DNA from: Novosphingobium beihaiense
GTDB lineage: Bacteria > Pseudomonadota > Alphaproteobacteria > Sphingomonadales > Sphingomonadaceae
DNA length: 64,000 bases
Direction: 5' to 3'
Assembly: GCF_022832375.1 (NCBI RefSeq)
Contig: NZ_JALHLG010000001.1
Location: 1 to 64,000, forward strand
In this document: in pieces, positions 53,954 to 63,886 of the stretch
Layout of the letters: every line of letters starts with the position of its first letter
Numbering within the stretch: the first letter of the stretch is position 1
Translations under genes and position numbers: made by a program
The notes under the pieces: model-generated
The model's database searches: none
The model's input: the letters and a program-made list of their open reading frames with translations, nothing else
What the model was told of the DNA's origin: nothing

Positions 53954-54706
53954 ATGCCAGACGACGCCCCACTCTTCGATGAACGCGCCGCACCTGCGCA
54001 ACGCTCCACATCGGTGGCACCCCCTGGCGATTCCGCCAACGATCCCAGCGGCCATCGCAAGCGGCTGCGCAAGCGGCTGCTCGAAGGCGGGCTGGAAGCG
54101 CTGGCCGATCACGAAGTGATAGAACTCCTGCTAGCGCAGGCGGTTGCCCGGCGCGACATGAAGCCGCTGGCACGCAGCCTGCTGCAGCGCTTCGGCTCGC
54201 TGGCAGGCGTGCTCCAGGCCGATCCGCGCACGCTGGAAGCCCATCCCGGTATGGGCGAGGCGACTGCGGCGGCTCTGCAGCTCGTGCGCGTTGCCGCCAC
54301 ACGCATGGCGCGCGAGAAAGTGCGCAAAGCGCCGGTGATCGGCTCCTGGCAGGCGCTGATCGACTACCTGACCATCGACATGGCCCACCTGACGGTCGAG
54401 CGTGTGCGCGTGCTCTATCTCAACGCGCGCAACATGCTGGTGCTGGACGATCTTGTCGGTGAAGGCTCTATCGACGAAGCCGCCATCCATCCGCGCGAAG
54501 TGATCCGCCGCGCGCTGGATATCGGCGCCACGGCACTGATTCTCGTCCACAACCACCCATCCGGCTCCCCCCAGCCCAGCCGGGCGGACATCGACATCAC
54601 CAACCGTATCGCCGAAGCCGGGCGGCTGCTGGGCATCACGGTGCACGACCATGTGATCATAGGGCGCGAAGGGCATGTCAGCCTGCGGATGAAAGGGCTG
54701 ATCTGA
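53954..54706 (+). CDS. radC: RadC-family JAB/MPN metalloprotein
   Basis: About 250 residues. N-terminal helix-hairpin-helix (LADHEVIELLLAQAVARRDM, HPGMGEATAAALQ), and C-terminal JAB domain with the zinc motif VHNHPSGSPQPSRADID. RadC is widely conserved with no firm role. The start is unclear: TTG 53939, GTG 53945 and ATG 53954 are in frame; I took the ATG. It overlaps the next gene by one base. Confidence 0.9.
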   Translation: MPDDAPLFDERAAPAQRSTSVAPPGDSANDPSGHRKRLRKRLLEGGLEALADHEVIELLLAQAVARRDMKPLARSLLQRFGSLAGVLQADPRTLEAHPGMGEATAAALQLVRVAATRMAREKVRKAPVIGSWQALIDYLTIDMAHLTVERVRVLYLNARNMLVLDDLVGEGSIDEAAIHPREVIRRALDIGATALILVHNHPSGSPQPSRADIDITNRIAEAGRLLGITVHDHVIIGREGHVSLRMKGLI

Positions 54707-55473
54707 TGTGCGTTGCCGCTCTTGCCTGGGATGCACATCCCAGCTGGCTGCTCGTCTGTGCGGGCAACCGGGACGAATTTCATGCGCGCCCCGCGGCCCC
54801 CCTCTCCCGCTGGACCGATGGAACAGGCATCCTCGCCGGAACCGACCTGACCGGCGGCGGTACCTGGCTCGGCCTCACCGACGCCGGGCGGTTCGCGCTC
54901 GTTACCAATTACCGCGTGCCCGAAGGCCCGCAGCCCGGCCGCCCTTCGCGCGGGCGGCTGGTTACCGATCTGCTCACTGGCACGCAGCCGGATAGCATGG
55001 CAGCGATGAATCCGTTCAATCTGGTGCTGGTGGAAGCAGGAAGCGCATGGTTCCTCACCAACCACCCGCAACTGGAACGAAGGCGCCTGACACCGGGAAT
55101 ACATGGTCTTTCGAACGGCGGTTTCGATGTCCCCTGGCCGAAAACCGTGCAAGTGGAGCGCGCCGTGGAACAGTGGCTGGCACGCGGTGAAACGGACGTT
55201 TCAGCCCTGCTGCCAGCCCTTCGCGACGAAACGCCCGCAGTCGATAGCGCCCGCCCGCATCATGGACCGGAACCGCGCTTCGCCCCCGTCTTCATTCGTA
55301 ACGAGATCTACGGAACCCGCTGCAGCACGGTAGTGGCGATATCGCGCGATGGACATGGTACAATCGTGGAACGCAGCTTCTCGCCGGAGGGCCATGTTAC
55401 CGGCGTACGCAAAGAGTACTTCACGTGGCCTGTCAGCCAGGCAGGGCAGGAAACTGATATGACAGGGTTTTAA
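54706..55473 (+). CDS. NRDE-family protein (TANGO2-like)
   Basis: 255 residues with the N-terminal nucleophile-type MCVAALAWDAHPSWLLVCAG, then NRDEFHARPAAPLSRW, giving the family its name; TWLGLTDAGRFALVTNYR follows. Members relate to human TANGO2; the reaction is not known, though Cys2 could become the N-terminal nucleophile. The ATG overlaps the radC stop (TGATG). Confidence 0.9.
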   Translation: MCVAALAWDAHPSWLLVCAGNRDEFHARPAAPLSRWTDGTGILAGTDLTGGGTWLGLTDAGRFALVTNYRVPEGPQPGRPSRGRLVTDLLTGTQPDSMAAMNPFNLVLVEAGSAWFLTNHPQLERRRLTPGIHGLSNGGFDVPWPKTVQVERAVEQWLARGETDVSALLPALRDETPAVDSARPHHGPEPRFAPVFIRNEIYGTRCSTVVAISRDGHGTIVERSFSPEGHVTGVRKEYFTWPVSQAGQETDMTGF

Positions 55474-55590
55474 CTTCACCTTCTCCATTCTCAATCTTTT
55501 CTATAGACAATTAAACTTGCATAGTTTGCAATTCCCGCTAACGCCTGACACAGCCTATTTGGCCAACGTGGGGGAAAGGCAGCAACGACG

Positions 55591-57387
55591 ATGATCCTGG
55601 GCTTCGACGTGAGTTCGCCCGCCGTGATGGGCGTCCTCCTGATCCTGCTCTTTCTGGCCTTCGCCTTCGAACTGGCCGCGCCTGAAGTGGCCGCGCTGGT
55701 GCTCGTCAGCGTGCTGCTGGTGCTGGGCGTGATCTCCACCAGCGACGTGCAGGCCGCCATGGGCAACCCGGCCCCGCTCACCATCGTGTGTATGTTCATC
55801 ATCTCCTCGGCCATGGTGCGCACAGGGGCGCTCGATTTCCTGGCCACGCGCATCACCGGCATCGGCAAGACCCGGCCGATGGTTTCGATCGCCGCCTTCC
55901 TCGCCGTGATCGCCACTCTGTCCGCCTTCACCAATAATACGCCGCTGGTGATGATGATGATCCCGGTGGGCATGACGCTGGCCAGGGAACTGGGCATTGC
56001 CCCGTCCAAGATCCTGATGCCGGTTTCCTTTGCCGCCGTTCTGGGCGGCACGGTGACGCTGCTGGGCACCTCGACCAACATTCTGGTCGATGGCGTAGCG
56101 CGCAAGGCGGGGCTTGCTCCCTTCTCGATCTTCGAAATCGCGCCCGTTGGCCTGATCGTGGCCACGATCGGCGTGATCTGGCTAACCTTGTCCCACCGGC
56201 TTCTGCCAGAACGCCACACGGTCGCCGCCGTGTCCTCCTCCAGCGACAACAAGCGCTTTGTCGTCTCGGTCTTCATTGAGGCTGGCTCCCCCTACATCGG
56301 CCAGAAGCCTGCGGACATAGACCTCTTCGCGCGCCCGGAACGCCGCCTTGTCGACGTGCTGCGCGGCGACGAATCGCTGCGGCGCGGTTTCGACCGGTTC
56401 ACGCTGGAAGAAGGCGACATTCTGGTGATGCGCACTTCGGCCAGCGATGTCATGACGATCAAGGAGCACGGCCAGCACGCGCTGACCGCCGCCTCCACCA
56501 CCGATCCGCACCTCGTCCAGCTGTCCACGCGCAATTCGGTCATGGCCGAGACACTGCTGGCGCCGGGCGCGGAGCTGATCGGCCATACCCTGGCGGATTT
56601 GCGCCTGCGCCGCCGCTACGGCGTCTATCCCATCGCGCTGCACCGCAAGGGCACCAATCTTGAGGAACGCTACGAAACCGTTCCTCTGGAGGTGGGCGAC
56701 ACGATCCTGATGGAAGGCGCGCCCGAAGACCTGCGCCGCCTTGTCGAGGACCAGCAACTGGTCAACATCGCCGAGCCGACCGCGCGTGGGTTCCGCCGCA
56801 ACAAGGCCTGGATCGCGGTGGGCACGATGATCGGCATCGTCATCGCCGCGGCGTTCAACGTGATGCCGCTGGCGGGGCTGGCCGTGCTCGGCGTCGCCGT
56901 CGTGCTCGGCATGCGCTGCGTGGAGCCGGACGAAGCCTTCAAATCGGTGGACTGGCGCATCATCGCCCTGATCGTGGCCATGCTTTCGATCGGCACGGCG
57001 CTGGAAAAGACCGGCATGGTCGAGGCCATCGTAGGTCTGGCCGAACCCTGGCTCGGCACCATGGGGCCTTTCGCGGCACTGGTGGTGATCTATGTGCTCA
57101 GCCTGGTGCTGACCGAACTGGTGACGAACAATGCCGTTGCCGTCGTCGTCACTCCCATCGCCGTCAGTCTCGCCCAGGCCCTTCACACCGATCCGCGCCC
57201 GTTCGTGGTCGCAGTGATGTTCGCCGCCTCGGCCAGCTTCCTCACGCCGATAGGCTATCAGACCAACACCCTGGTCTATGGTGCCGGCGGCTACAAGTTC
57301 ACCGACTTCTACCGCTTCGGCTTTCCGCTGACGCTGATCGTATCGATCACCACGCTGATCATGATCCCCCTGATCTGGCCGTTCTGA
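55591..57387 (+). CDS. SLC13/DASS-type anion symporter with two RCK_C domains
   Basis: 598 residues. Transmembrane halves (1-205 and ~385-598) carry the DASS signatures AFTNNTPLVMMMIPVG and LLGTSTNILVDGVA in half one and NNAVAVVVTPIAVSLAQAL and ASASFLTPIGYQTNTLVYG in half two. Between them lie two TrkA-C (RCK_C) domains (about 210-370; e.g. FVVSVFIEAGSPYIGQK), typical of bacterial sulfate/thiosulfate-type members. The substrate is probably a divalent anion. AAAGG lies upstream; a hairpin follows. Confidence 0.85.
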   Translation: MILGFDVSSPAVMGVLLILLFLAFAFELAAPEVAALVLVSVLLVLGVISTSDVQAAMGNPAPLTIVCMFIISSAMVRTGALDFLATRITGIGKTRPMVSIAAFLAVIATLSAFTNNTPLVMMMIPVGMTLARELGIAPSKILMPVSFAAVLGGTVTLLGTSTNILVDGVARKAGLAPFSIFEIAPVGLIVATIGVIWLTLSHRLLPERHTVAAVSSSSDNKRFVVSVFIEAGSPYIGQKPADIDLFARPERRLVDVLRGDESLRRGFDRFTLEEGDILVMRTSASDVMTIKEHGQHALTAASTTDPHLVQLSTRNSVMAETLLAPGAELIGHTLADLRLRRRYGVYPIALHRKGTNLEERYETVPLEVGDTILMEGAPEDLRRLVEDQQLVNIAEPTARGFRRNKAWIAVGTMIGIVIAAAFNVMPLAGLAVLGVAVVLGMRCVEPDEAFKSVDWRIIALIVAMLSIGTALEKTGMVEAIVGLAEPWLGTMGPFAALVVIYVLSLVLTELVTNNAVAVVVTPIAVSLAQALHTDPRPFVVAVMFAASASFLTPIGYQTNTLVYGAGGYKFTDFYRFGFPLTLIVSITTLIMIPLIWPF

Positions 57388-57444
57388 GAGTCCGTTTGGA
57401 AATTCGCTGGAAGCGACTTTCGCGGCACCGGCCCGCTCCCCCAC

Positions 57445-57470
57445 GGAAAATGCCCGAATGGGCATTTTCC
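57445..57470. terminator. Perfect 11-bp hairpin between convergent genes
   Basis: GGAAAATGCCC (57445-57455) / GGGCATTTTCC (57460-57470), 4-nt loop, no long T-run. It lies between the transporter and hydrolase stops and is best read as a bidirectional terminator. Confidence 0.65.
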
Positions 57471-57494
57471 AAACAGCCCCAGAGTCCTCCCTGA

Positions 57495-58544
57495 TCAGGG
57501 GGCCGAACGCGCCAGTTCCGCCAACAGAGCCCGGTTGAACGCCGCCGGGGCCTCGACCTGCGGCGAATGCCCGTAGCCGGCAAAGCGCACGATTCGCGAT
57601 GCGGGCATGGCGGCAGCGGCAGCCGCTGCCACTTCGGGGATCGGGCGCAGCCGCGCCTTGACCGCATCGGGCGCCTGTCCTTTGCCGAACGTCGTGGTGT
57701 CCTTCATGCCGATCATGAGCGTCACCGGCACGGCCAGCCGCCCGAATTCGTGCGAAACCGGCTGGGTCAGGATCATTTCCGCGGTCTTCGCCTGCGCCAG
57801 CTCAACGGCATCGCCGTCATCCGTCGCGTACTGGCCTGCCAGCATATCCACCCAGCGATCGTATGCGGGCCGCCACTGGCCGTGATAGTAGGTATTCAAC
57901 TGATAGGCCTTGATAGCGGCACGATCCTTGGCCTTCTCCCGCTCCAGCAGGACTGCCAGCGGGCGATAGGGCACGCCCTGCTCCATCCGGTCCACGAGGC
58001 CCAGCGGGTTGATCAGCACCAGTCTGGCGGGCACCTGCGGATACATCAGCGCAAACCGCAAGGCGAGCATGCCTCCGGTCGAATGCGCGATAATAACCGG
58101 CTTCCCGATCCCCAGCGACGCGATCAGCCGGTGCGTAGCCTCCGCCATCATCGCGAACGAATATTGCGCGTCCCGCGGCTTGGATGACTTGCAGAAACCA
58201 AGCTGATCGGGAATCACCACGCGATAGCCCGCATCGAGCAGCGCCCGGGCGGACGCCTCCCAGGTCGCACCGCAGAAGTTCTTTCCGTGCAGGAGAACGG
58301 CCGTCTTGCCATTGGGCCGCTCAGGCCGCACGTCCATGTAGGCCATGCGCGCATCCTCGTCTCCCACCACAACCGGCAGGAACCTGACCGGCCAGGGATA
58401 AGCGAAATGCTCCAGATCGGTGCCCAGCGGCAAGACGGCAGATTTTCCCTGCGGTGCCGGTGCTGGCCCATCATCCGCGTTCGCGGCCACCGGGGCAATC
58501 AACGCCGCCGCCAGCAGGGCAGCACTATGGCGGATCGTATTCAT
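57495..58544 (-). CDS. Secreted alpha/beta hydrolase
   Basis: 349 residues with a signal peptide (MNTIRHSAALLAAALIAPVA). The mature part is an alpha/beta hydrolase: oxyanion HGKNFCGATW, nucleophile elbow HSTGGMLALRF (Ser in G-x-S-x-G-like H-S-T-G-G, as in thioesterase-like members), Asp in MIGMKDTTT region and His in GYGHSPQVEAP. The substrate is unknown. ATG 58544 has AGGAGAC before it; a longer frame to 58643 lacks the signal start. Confidence 0.85.
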   Translation of the reverse strand: MNTIRHSAALLAAALIAPVAANADDGPAPAPQGKSAVLPLGTDLEHFAYPWPVRFLPVVVGDEDARMAYMDVRPERPNGKTAVLLHGKNFCGATWEASARALLDAGYRVVIPDQLGFCKSSKPRDAQYSFAMMAEATHRLIASLGIGKPVIIAHSTGGMLALRFALMYPQVPARLVLINPLGLVDRMEQGVPYRPLAVLLEREKAKDRAAIKAYQLNTYYHGQWRPAYDRWVDMLAGQYATDDGDAVELAQAKTAEMILTQPVSHEFGRLAVPVTLMIGMKDTTTFGKGQAPDAVKARLRPIPEVAAAAAAAMPASRIVRFAGYGHSPQVEAPAAFNRALLAELARSAP

Positions 58545-58693
58545 GAAAGCGGTCTCCTGCTGCGGAATTACGGGCTTGGCTCTACCCGCCGGTGCGGATT
58601 TTCCGCACCGGAAAGCGGCCAATCGCGCGCTAAGCCTTGCCATTCGTGCGGCTGCACCTTAGCGGCTGCCCGCGTCACACCAAGGAGTTTGCA

Positions 58694-60007
<1,314 letters not shown>

Positions 60008-60083
60008 AGAGCGCGCCCTCTCTTCCCATGCTCCCGATTCGCGCCTAGCATTCCGCCTTTCCGCAAGGGGAGCAGGAGGAAAA

Positions 60084-60449
60084 ATGAAGATCGTCCGCAC
60101 TGTCACCTGGATCGTGATCACGGCCGTCATGGTCGCCTTCATCGCCATGAACTGGAAGAAGGTGGCGGTGAACTTCTGGCCGCTCGACGATGGCAACTAC
60201 CTCCACTTCGAATGGCCTGTCGGAGTGGTGGCGCTGCTGTTCTTCCTGCTCGGTCTGGCGCCGTCCTGGCTCTATCTGCGCGCGGTGCGCTGGCGGATGA
60301 GCCGCCGGATCGCCAGCCTCGAAAACTCGCTGAGGGCCAGTTCGATGCCCTCGGTCAGCACACGCTCCGAAACGCCGGCCGCCTCCGGAGCCTCGTCCCC
60401 GGCAACGCCGCTCGAAACGCCTTCAAACCCCAGCTCTGCGGAAGTCTGA
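60084..60449 (+). CDS. LapA-domain (DUF1049) membrane protein
   Basis: 121 residues with two helices (TVTWIVITAVMVAFIAMNWK and PVGVVALLFFLLGLAPSWLY) then a Ser/Pro-rich cytoplasmic tail, the LapA layout. Upstream of pyrF with only 4 nt between, as often in alphaproteobacteria (ihf/lapA-pyrF). Confidence 0.85.
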   Translation: MKIVRTVTWIVITAVMVAFIAMNWKKVAVNFWPLDDGNYLHFEWPVGVVALLFFLLGLAPSWLYLRAVRWRMSRRIASLENSLRASSMPSVSTRSETPAASGASSPATPLETPSNPSSAEV

Positions 60450-60453
60450 ACCG

Positions 60454-61131
60454 ATGAACCATAATCCCGTCTTTCTCGCTCTCGACATGCCCCGTCTCGA
60501 CGCCGCAGAGGCGCTGGCGCGAAAGGTCGCGGGCCATATCGGCGGGATCAAGCTGGGGCTCGAATTCTTCTGCGCCCATGGCCACCACGGCGTGCACGAG
60601 TTGCACAAGCTGGGCCTGCCTGTCTTCCTCGACCTGAAACTGCACGATATCCCGAACACCGTGGCGGCTGCCATGCAGGCGATCCACGTGCTTGAACCGG
60701 CGATCGTAACGGTCCACGCCGCGGGCGGACGGGCGATGATGGAAGATGCCAAGGCCGCGGCGGGCGAAAATACCAAGGTCGTCGGCGTCACCGTGCTGAC
60801 CAGCCTCGATGACGACGATCTCACCGCCATCGGCGTGAAGGCCGATCCCAACGAGCAGGCGCTGCGCCTGGCCGAATTGGCTCATTCCGCCGGGCTCGAC
60901 GGTATTGTCTGTTCCGGCCATGAAGTCGGCGCGGTCCACAAACAGTGGAAGGACGGCTTCTTCGTCGTCCCCGGCCTGCGCCCTGCCGAGAGCGGGAACG
61001 GAGACCAGAAGCGCATCGTCACCCCGCGCCAGGCGCGCGATGCCGGGGCCGGCGTGCTGGTGATCGGCCGCCCGATCAGCCGCGCCGAAGATCCGCTGGC
61101 CGCCGCGAAAGCCATCGAAGCCACGCTCTGA
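60454..61131 (+). CDS. pyrF: Orotidine 5'-phosphate decarboxylase
   Basis: 225 residues; last step of UMP synthesis. TIM-barrel signature LALDMPRLDAAEALA, then VFLDLKLHDIPNTVAAAMQA with the catalytic Asp-x-Lys-x-x-Asp (DLKLHD), and VVPGLRPAESGNGDQKRIVT. Shares a transcript with the LapA-domain gene. Confidence 0.97.
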   Translation: MNHNPVFLALDMPRLDAAEALARKVAGHIGGIKLGLEFFCAHGHHGVHELHKLGLPVFLDLKLHDIPNTVAAAMQAIHVLEPAIVTVHAAGGRAMMEDAKAAAGENTKVVGVTVLTSLDDDDLTAIGVKADPNEQALRLAELAHSAGLDGIVCSGHEVGAVHKQWKDGFFVVPGLRPAESGNGDQKRIVTPRQARDAGAGVLVIGRPISRAEDPLAAAKAIEATL

Positions 61132-61201
61132 ACGGGTTCAGGCTGGGGAAACCTCTTCCTGTGCAGACCGTTGATCCGGGAATGCAACAGGAGGATGTCC
61201 G

Positions 61202-61972
61202 ATGAAACTGCCCCACCTTGCCAGTGCCCTGGCGCTCAGCCTGCCCCTGACAGCGCTTGGCGCGCCGTCCGTATCGGCGCAGACCGCCGCTTCGGTCCTG
61301 ATGGAACAGGGTCACACGCTGCTCCAGATCAACGCCCAGGGCACTTCGACCCGCGAACCGGACATGGCCACCTTCTCGGCCGGCGTAACCACCCGCGGCC
61401 AGACCGCCAGTACTGCCCTGTCTGAAAACGCGGCGCGAATGAACAAAGTCATCGCGGCCCTCAAACGCGCCGGGATCGCCGCCAAGGACATTCAGACCCG
61501 CAATCTTTCCGTCAACCCGGTCTACTCGCAGCCGGCGCGGCGCCCCGATGGCAGCTATGACAGCGACGAGCGCCGGATCATCGCCTATCAGGCGGACAAT
61601 CAGGTCAGCGTGCGTCAGCGCAAGCTGGACGACTATGGCAAAGTGATCGATGCGCTGGTTTCCGCCGGGGCCAATCAGGTCAACGGGCCGGACTTCACGC
61701 TTTCCCATCCCGAAGCCGCGCAGGACGAGGCCCGCATCGACGCCATCAAGGAAGCCCGCCGCCGGGCGGACCTCTATGCCGAGGCGGCAGGCCTGCACGT
61801 CGTGCGGATACTCTCCGTCACCGAATCGGGCGGCTTCAACCCGCCGATCATGCTGACGGCCGCCAAGCGGATGATGACCGACGAAGCCGCCCCCTCACCC
61901 GTCGCGGCGGGCGAAGTGGACGTTAAGGTCAATCTCAACGTCCGGTTCGAACTGGCGCCCGGAGACGCTTGA
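61202..61972 (+). CDS. SIMPL-domain periplasmic protein (DUF541)
   Basis: 256 residues with a signal peptide (MKLPHLASALALSLPLTALG). The SIMPL domain has INAQGTSTREPDMATFSAGV, NVNPVYSQ-like LSVNPVYSQPARRPDG and SHPEAAQDEARIDAIKEARR. Members occur as outer-envelope stress proteins (BP26-like) of undetermined function. AGGAGG precedes the ATG. Confidence 0.9.
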   Translation: MKLPHLASALALSLPLTALGAPSVSAQTAASVLMEQGHTLLQINAQGTSTREPDMATFSAGVTTRGQTASTALSENAARMNKVIAALKRAGIAAKDIQTRNLSVNPVYSQPARRPDGSYDSDERRIIAYQADNQVSVRQRKLDDYGKVIDALVSAGANQVNGPDFTLSHPEAAQDEARIDAIKEARRRADLYAEAAGLHVVRILSVTESGGFNPPIMLTAAKRMMTDEAAPSPVAAGEVDVKVNLNVRFELAPGDA

Positions 61973-62028
61973 ACAGCGACATATGGTCAACGTGTATCCA
62001 GCGTTGATCATCTAGCGGCTGCTTTCAG

Positions 62029-62050
62029 ATCCTCCCCTTCAGGGGAGGAT
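62029..62050. repeat. Perfect inverted repeat after the SIMPL gene
   Basis: ATCCTCCCCT (62029-62038) / AGGGGAGGAT (62041-62050), loop of 2 nt (effectively 4). It is followed by TGTCTATTTG; it may act as a terminator for the SIMPL gene though its T-run is weak. Confidence 0.6.
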
Positions 62051-62068
62051 TGTCTATTTGCCCCACTT

Positions 62069-62144
62069 CGCTCATCCTGAGCCTGCCGAAGGTTGGAAAC
62101 GCTGCACTATGCCGCCGGGGCTTCGACAAGCTCAGCCTGAGCGG
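62069..62144. repeat. Sphingomonad-type intergenic repeat pair (imperfect inverted repeat)
   Basis: CGCTCATCCTGAGCCTGCCGA (62069-62089, continuing AGG) and CTTCGACAAGCTCAGCCTGA (62121-62140, continuing GCGG) are near-reverse complements. I recall this 'TTCGACAAGCTCAG..TGAGCGG' pattern as very common between genes in sphingomonads. A related single copy, CGTTCGTCCCGAGCGAAGTC, lies at 41193-41213 past cmk. The gap 61973-62245 holds no gene. Confidence 0.75.
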
Positions 62145-62245
62145 GAACGGCAAACACGGCCGCACTTCCCGCTGCCTTCCTGCAATCCAACAAACTCTAA
62201 GCGGACCTTGGAAAGCTCGCTTATACCACGCCTAGAACCCAGGCC

Positions 62246-62668
62246 TCAATTCAGCATCATGTCCTGCGACTGGATATGATATCCCACCAGTGCAAGCTTG
62301 CCCTCGTCTTCCTTGCGGTAGACGAACTGCTCGGTACCGGTGCCTTTCTCGAACGTGGTCTGCATGGTCAGGGTCAGGAACGTGCCGCCAGTGGTAGCAT
62401 TGGTGTTCCAGCCCACCTGCTTGCTTTCCTTGACCTTGCCCAGCTTGCGGTGGACTGCTTCCAGCAGCTTGCCGAAACGGTCTCGCGTAGTGGCCTTGTG
62501 CAATTGGGGATCGGCCTTGGACCACAGCTTCTGCCATTGCCCGGCATCCAGCGCCGCATGAAACTGGCCTACTTCCACCGATGCGTCCTGGAAGGACTCC
62601 TTCATGCTGCACCCGGCAAGCATTGCAGCAACGGCAAACGGCATTAGATAGCGCGCGAGACGGTTCAT
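62246..62668 (-). CDS. Putative lipoprotein with DUF4019/DUF3887-like domain
   Basis: 140 residues: signal with lipobox AAMLAGC (Cys about residue 20) then a compact domain with FHAALDAGQWQKLWSKADPQ, LGKVKESKQVGWNTNATTGG and TLTMQTTFEKGTGTEQFVYR, resembling small DUF4019/DUF3887-type domains. Function unknown. It is divergent from trpF. Confidence 0.75.
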   Translation of the reverse strand: MNRLARYLMPFAVAAMLAGCSMKESFQDASVEVGQFHAALDAGQWQKLWSKADPQLHKATTRDRFGKLLEAVHRKLGKVKESKQVGWNTNATTGGTFLTLTMQTTFEKGTGTEQFVYRKEDEGKLALVGYHIQSQDMMLN

Positions 62669-62719
62669 TCGGGTCCCTCATTCAAATATGCGGCCCTCAA
62701 TCTAGGCGAGAACGCACCG

Positions 62720-63361
62720 ATGCCAACTCCGGCGGTCAAGATATGCGGAATCAGCACGCACGATGCGCTGGAAGCAGCGGTCCGTGCGCGCGCCGCCTAT
62801 GCCGGTTTCGTGTTCTTCGCCAAAAGCCCCCGCAACGTTACGCCCGCGCAAGCCGCCGAACTCGGCGCGCGGGCACAAGGACGCATCCAGCGCGTGGGCC
62901 TGTTCGTCGATGCCAATGATGCCGCCATTGCCGAAGCCGTGACCGCCGCCGGACTCGACGTGCTGCAGCTCCACGGCAAGGAAAGTCCGGAACGGGCCGC
63001 GCAACTGCGGGCGCGGTTCGGATTGCCAGTATGGAAGGCCATGCCCATCGCCAGTATCGGCGATGTCGCGCGGGCCCATGCTTATGGCGGGGCTGCCGAT
63101 CTCATGCTGTTCGATGCCAAGACGCCGACGGACGCCCTTCCCGGCGGCATGGGCCTGAGCTTCGACTGGAGCCTGATCGCGCACTGGGACGGCCCCATCA
63201 AATGGGGGCTGGCTGGCGGCCTGAATGCCGAAAACGTCGGCCAGGCCCTGGCGCTTACCGGCGCGCCGCTCGTTGATACCTCATCGGGCGTGGAAAGCGC
63301 TCCGGGCGTGAAGGACGTGGACAAGATCGCCGCCTTCTGCGCCGCCGCGCGCATGGCATGA
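62720..63361 (+). CDS. trpF: Phosphoribosylanthranilate isomerase
   Basis: 213 residues; tryptophan synthesis. TIM-barrel with VKICGISTHDALEAAVRARA (Cys catalytic base), GLFVDANDAAIAEAV, LQLHGKESPERAAQLR, LLFDAKTP and VDTSSGVESAPGVKDVDKI with the catalytic Asp region. trpB/trpA would normally follow but here the plus-strand run ends at a terminator. Confidence 0.96.
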   Translation: MPTPAVKICGISTHDALEAAVRARAAYAGFVFFAKSPRNVTPAQAAELGARAQGRIQRVGLFVDANDAAIAEAVTAAGLDVLQLHGKESPERAAQLRARFGLPVWKAMPIASIGDVARAHAYGGAADLMLFDAKTPTDALPGGMGLSFDWSLIAHWDGPIKWGLAGGLNAENVGQALALTGAPLVDTSSGVESAPGVKDVDKIAAFCAAARMA

Positions 63362-63366
63362 AAAAA

Positions 63367-63391
63367 GGCGGCCCGCACCAAGCGGACCGCC
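63367..63391. terminator. Terminator between trpF and the outer-membrane protein gene
   Basis: Stem GGCGG-C-CCGC (63367-63376) with GCGG-A-CCGCC (63382-63391), one C-A mismatch, preceded by six A (minus-strand T-run). It serves mainly the minus-strand gene. Confidence 0.78.
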
Positions 63392-63418
63392 CTCCTTATC
63401 CAGCCGTGGGATGCCGGA

Positions 63419-63886
63419 TCAGAACTTCATGCCAACGCCGATCAGGCCCATGTCAGCATCGGGAGTGCTGTCGCCGACGAGCAGGTGCTGATATTCGCCC
63501 TTCACGAAGTAGCGCGAACCCAGATCCTGCTGCACGCCCGCGCCAACGCCAACGGCGCTGTTGCAGTAACGGCAGTACTTGGACTGCCAGCTCGCCACAC
63601 CATAGACCTTGGTGCCGGGCTGAACCTTGACGCCGGCGCGGCCGCCAACGCCCCAGCTGACGCGGGTGTTGCTGGCCAGCACCTTGTCGGCCGAGCCCTG
63701 AACACCAACGAAGAACTTGTCGCCGAGATCGTAGTCGTAACCGGCTGCGACGCCCGCAACTGCATCGCTGTCGCTACCGTCCCAGACCACGCCGCCGCGC
63801 GCTTCGACGCGGGCTTCGTTGGCCAGGGCGGGGGTGGCAGCAGCCGCAGCGGCAACCGCGGCGAGCGAAACAAGTGCAATACGCAT
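63419..63886 (-). CDS. Small outer-membrane beta-barrel protein (opacity-like)
   Basis: 155 residues: signal peptide (MRIALVSLAAVAAAAAATPA, cleavage near LANEA) and eight alternating strands typical of the OmpA-like 'outer membrane beta-barrel' family (e.g. GVAAGYDYDLGDKFFVGVQG, ending MGLIGVGMKF with a terminal Phe). A Cys pair (KYCRYCNS) lies in one extracellular loop. The role is unknown. The last 114 nt of the window (63887-64000) are its upstream region; no other gene is seen there. Confidence 0.85.
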   Translation of the reverse strand: MRIALVSLAAVAAAAAATPALANEARVEARGGVVWDGSDSDAVAGVAAGYDYDLGDKFFVGVQGSADKVLASNTRVSWGVGGRAGVKVQPGTKVYGVASWQSKYCRYCNSAVGVGAGVQQDLGSRYFVKGEYQHLLVGDSTPDADMGLIGVGMKF

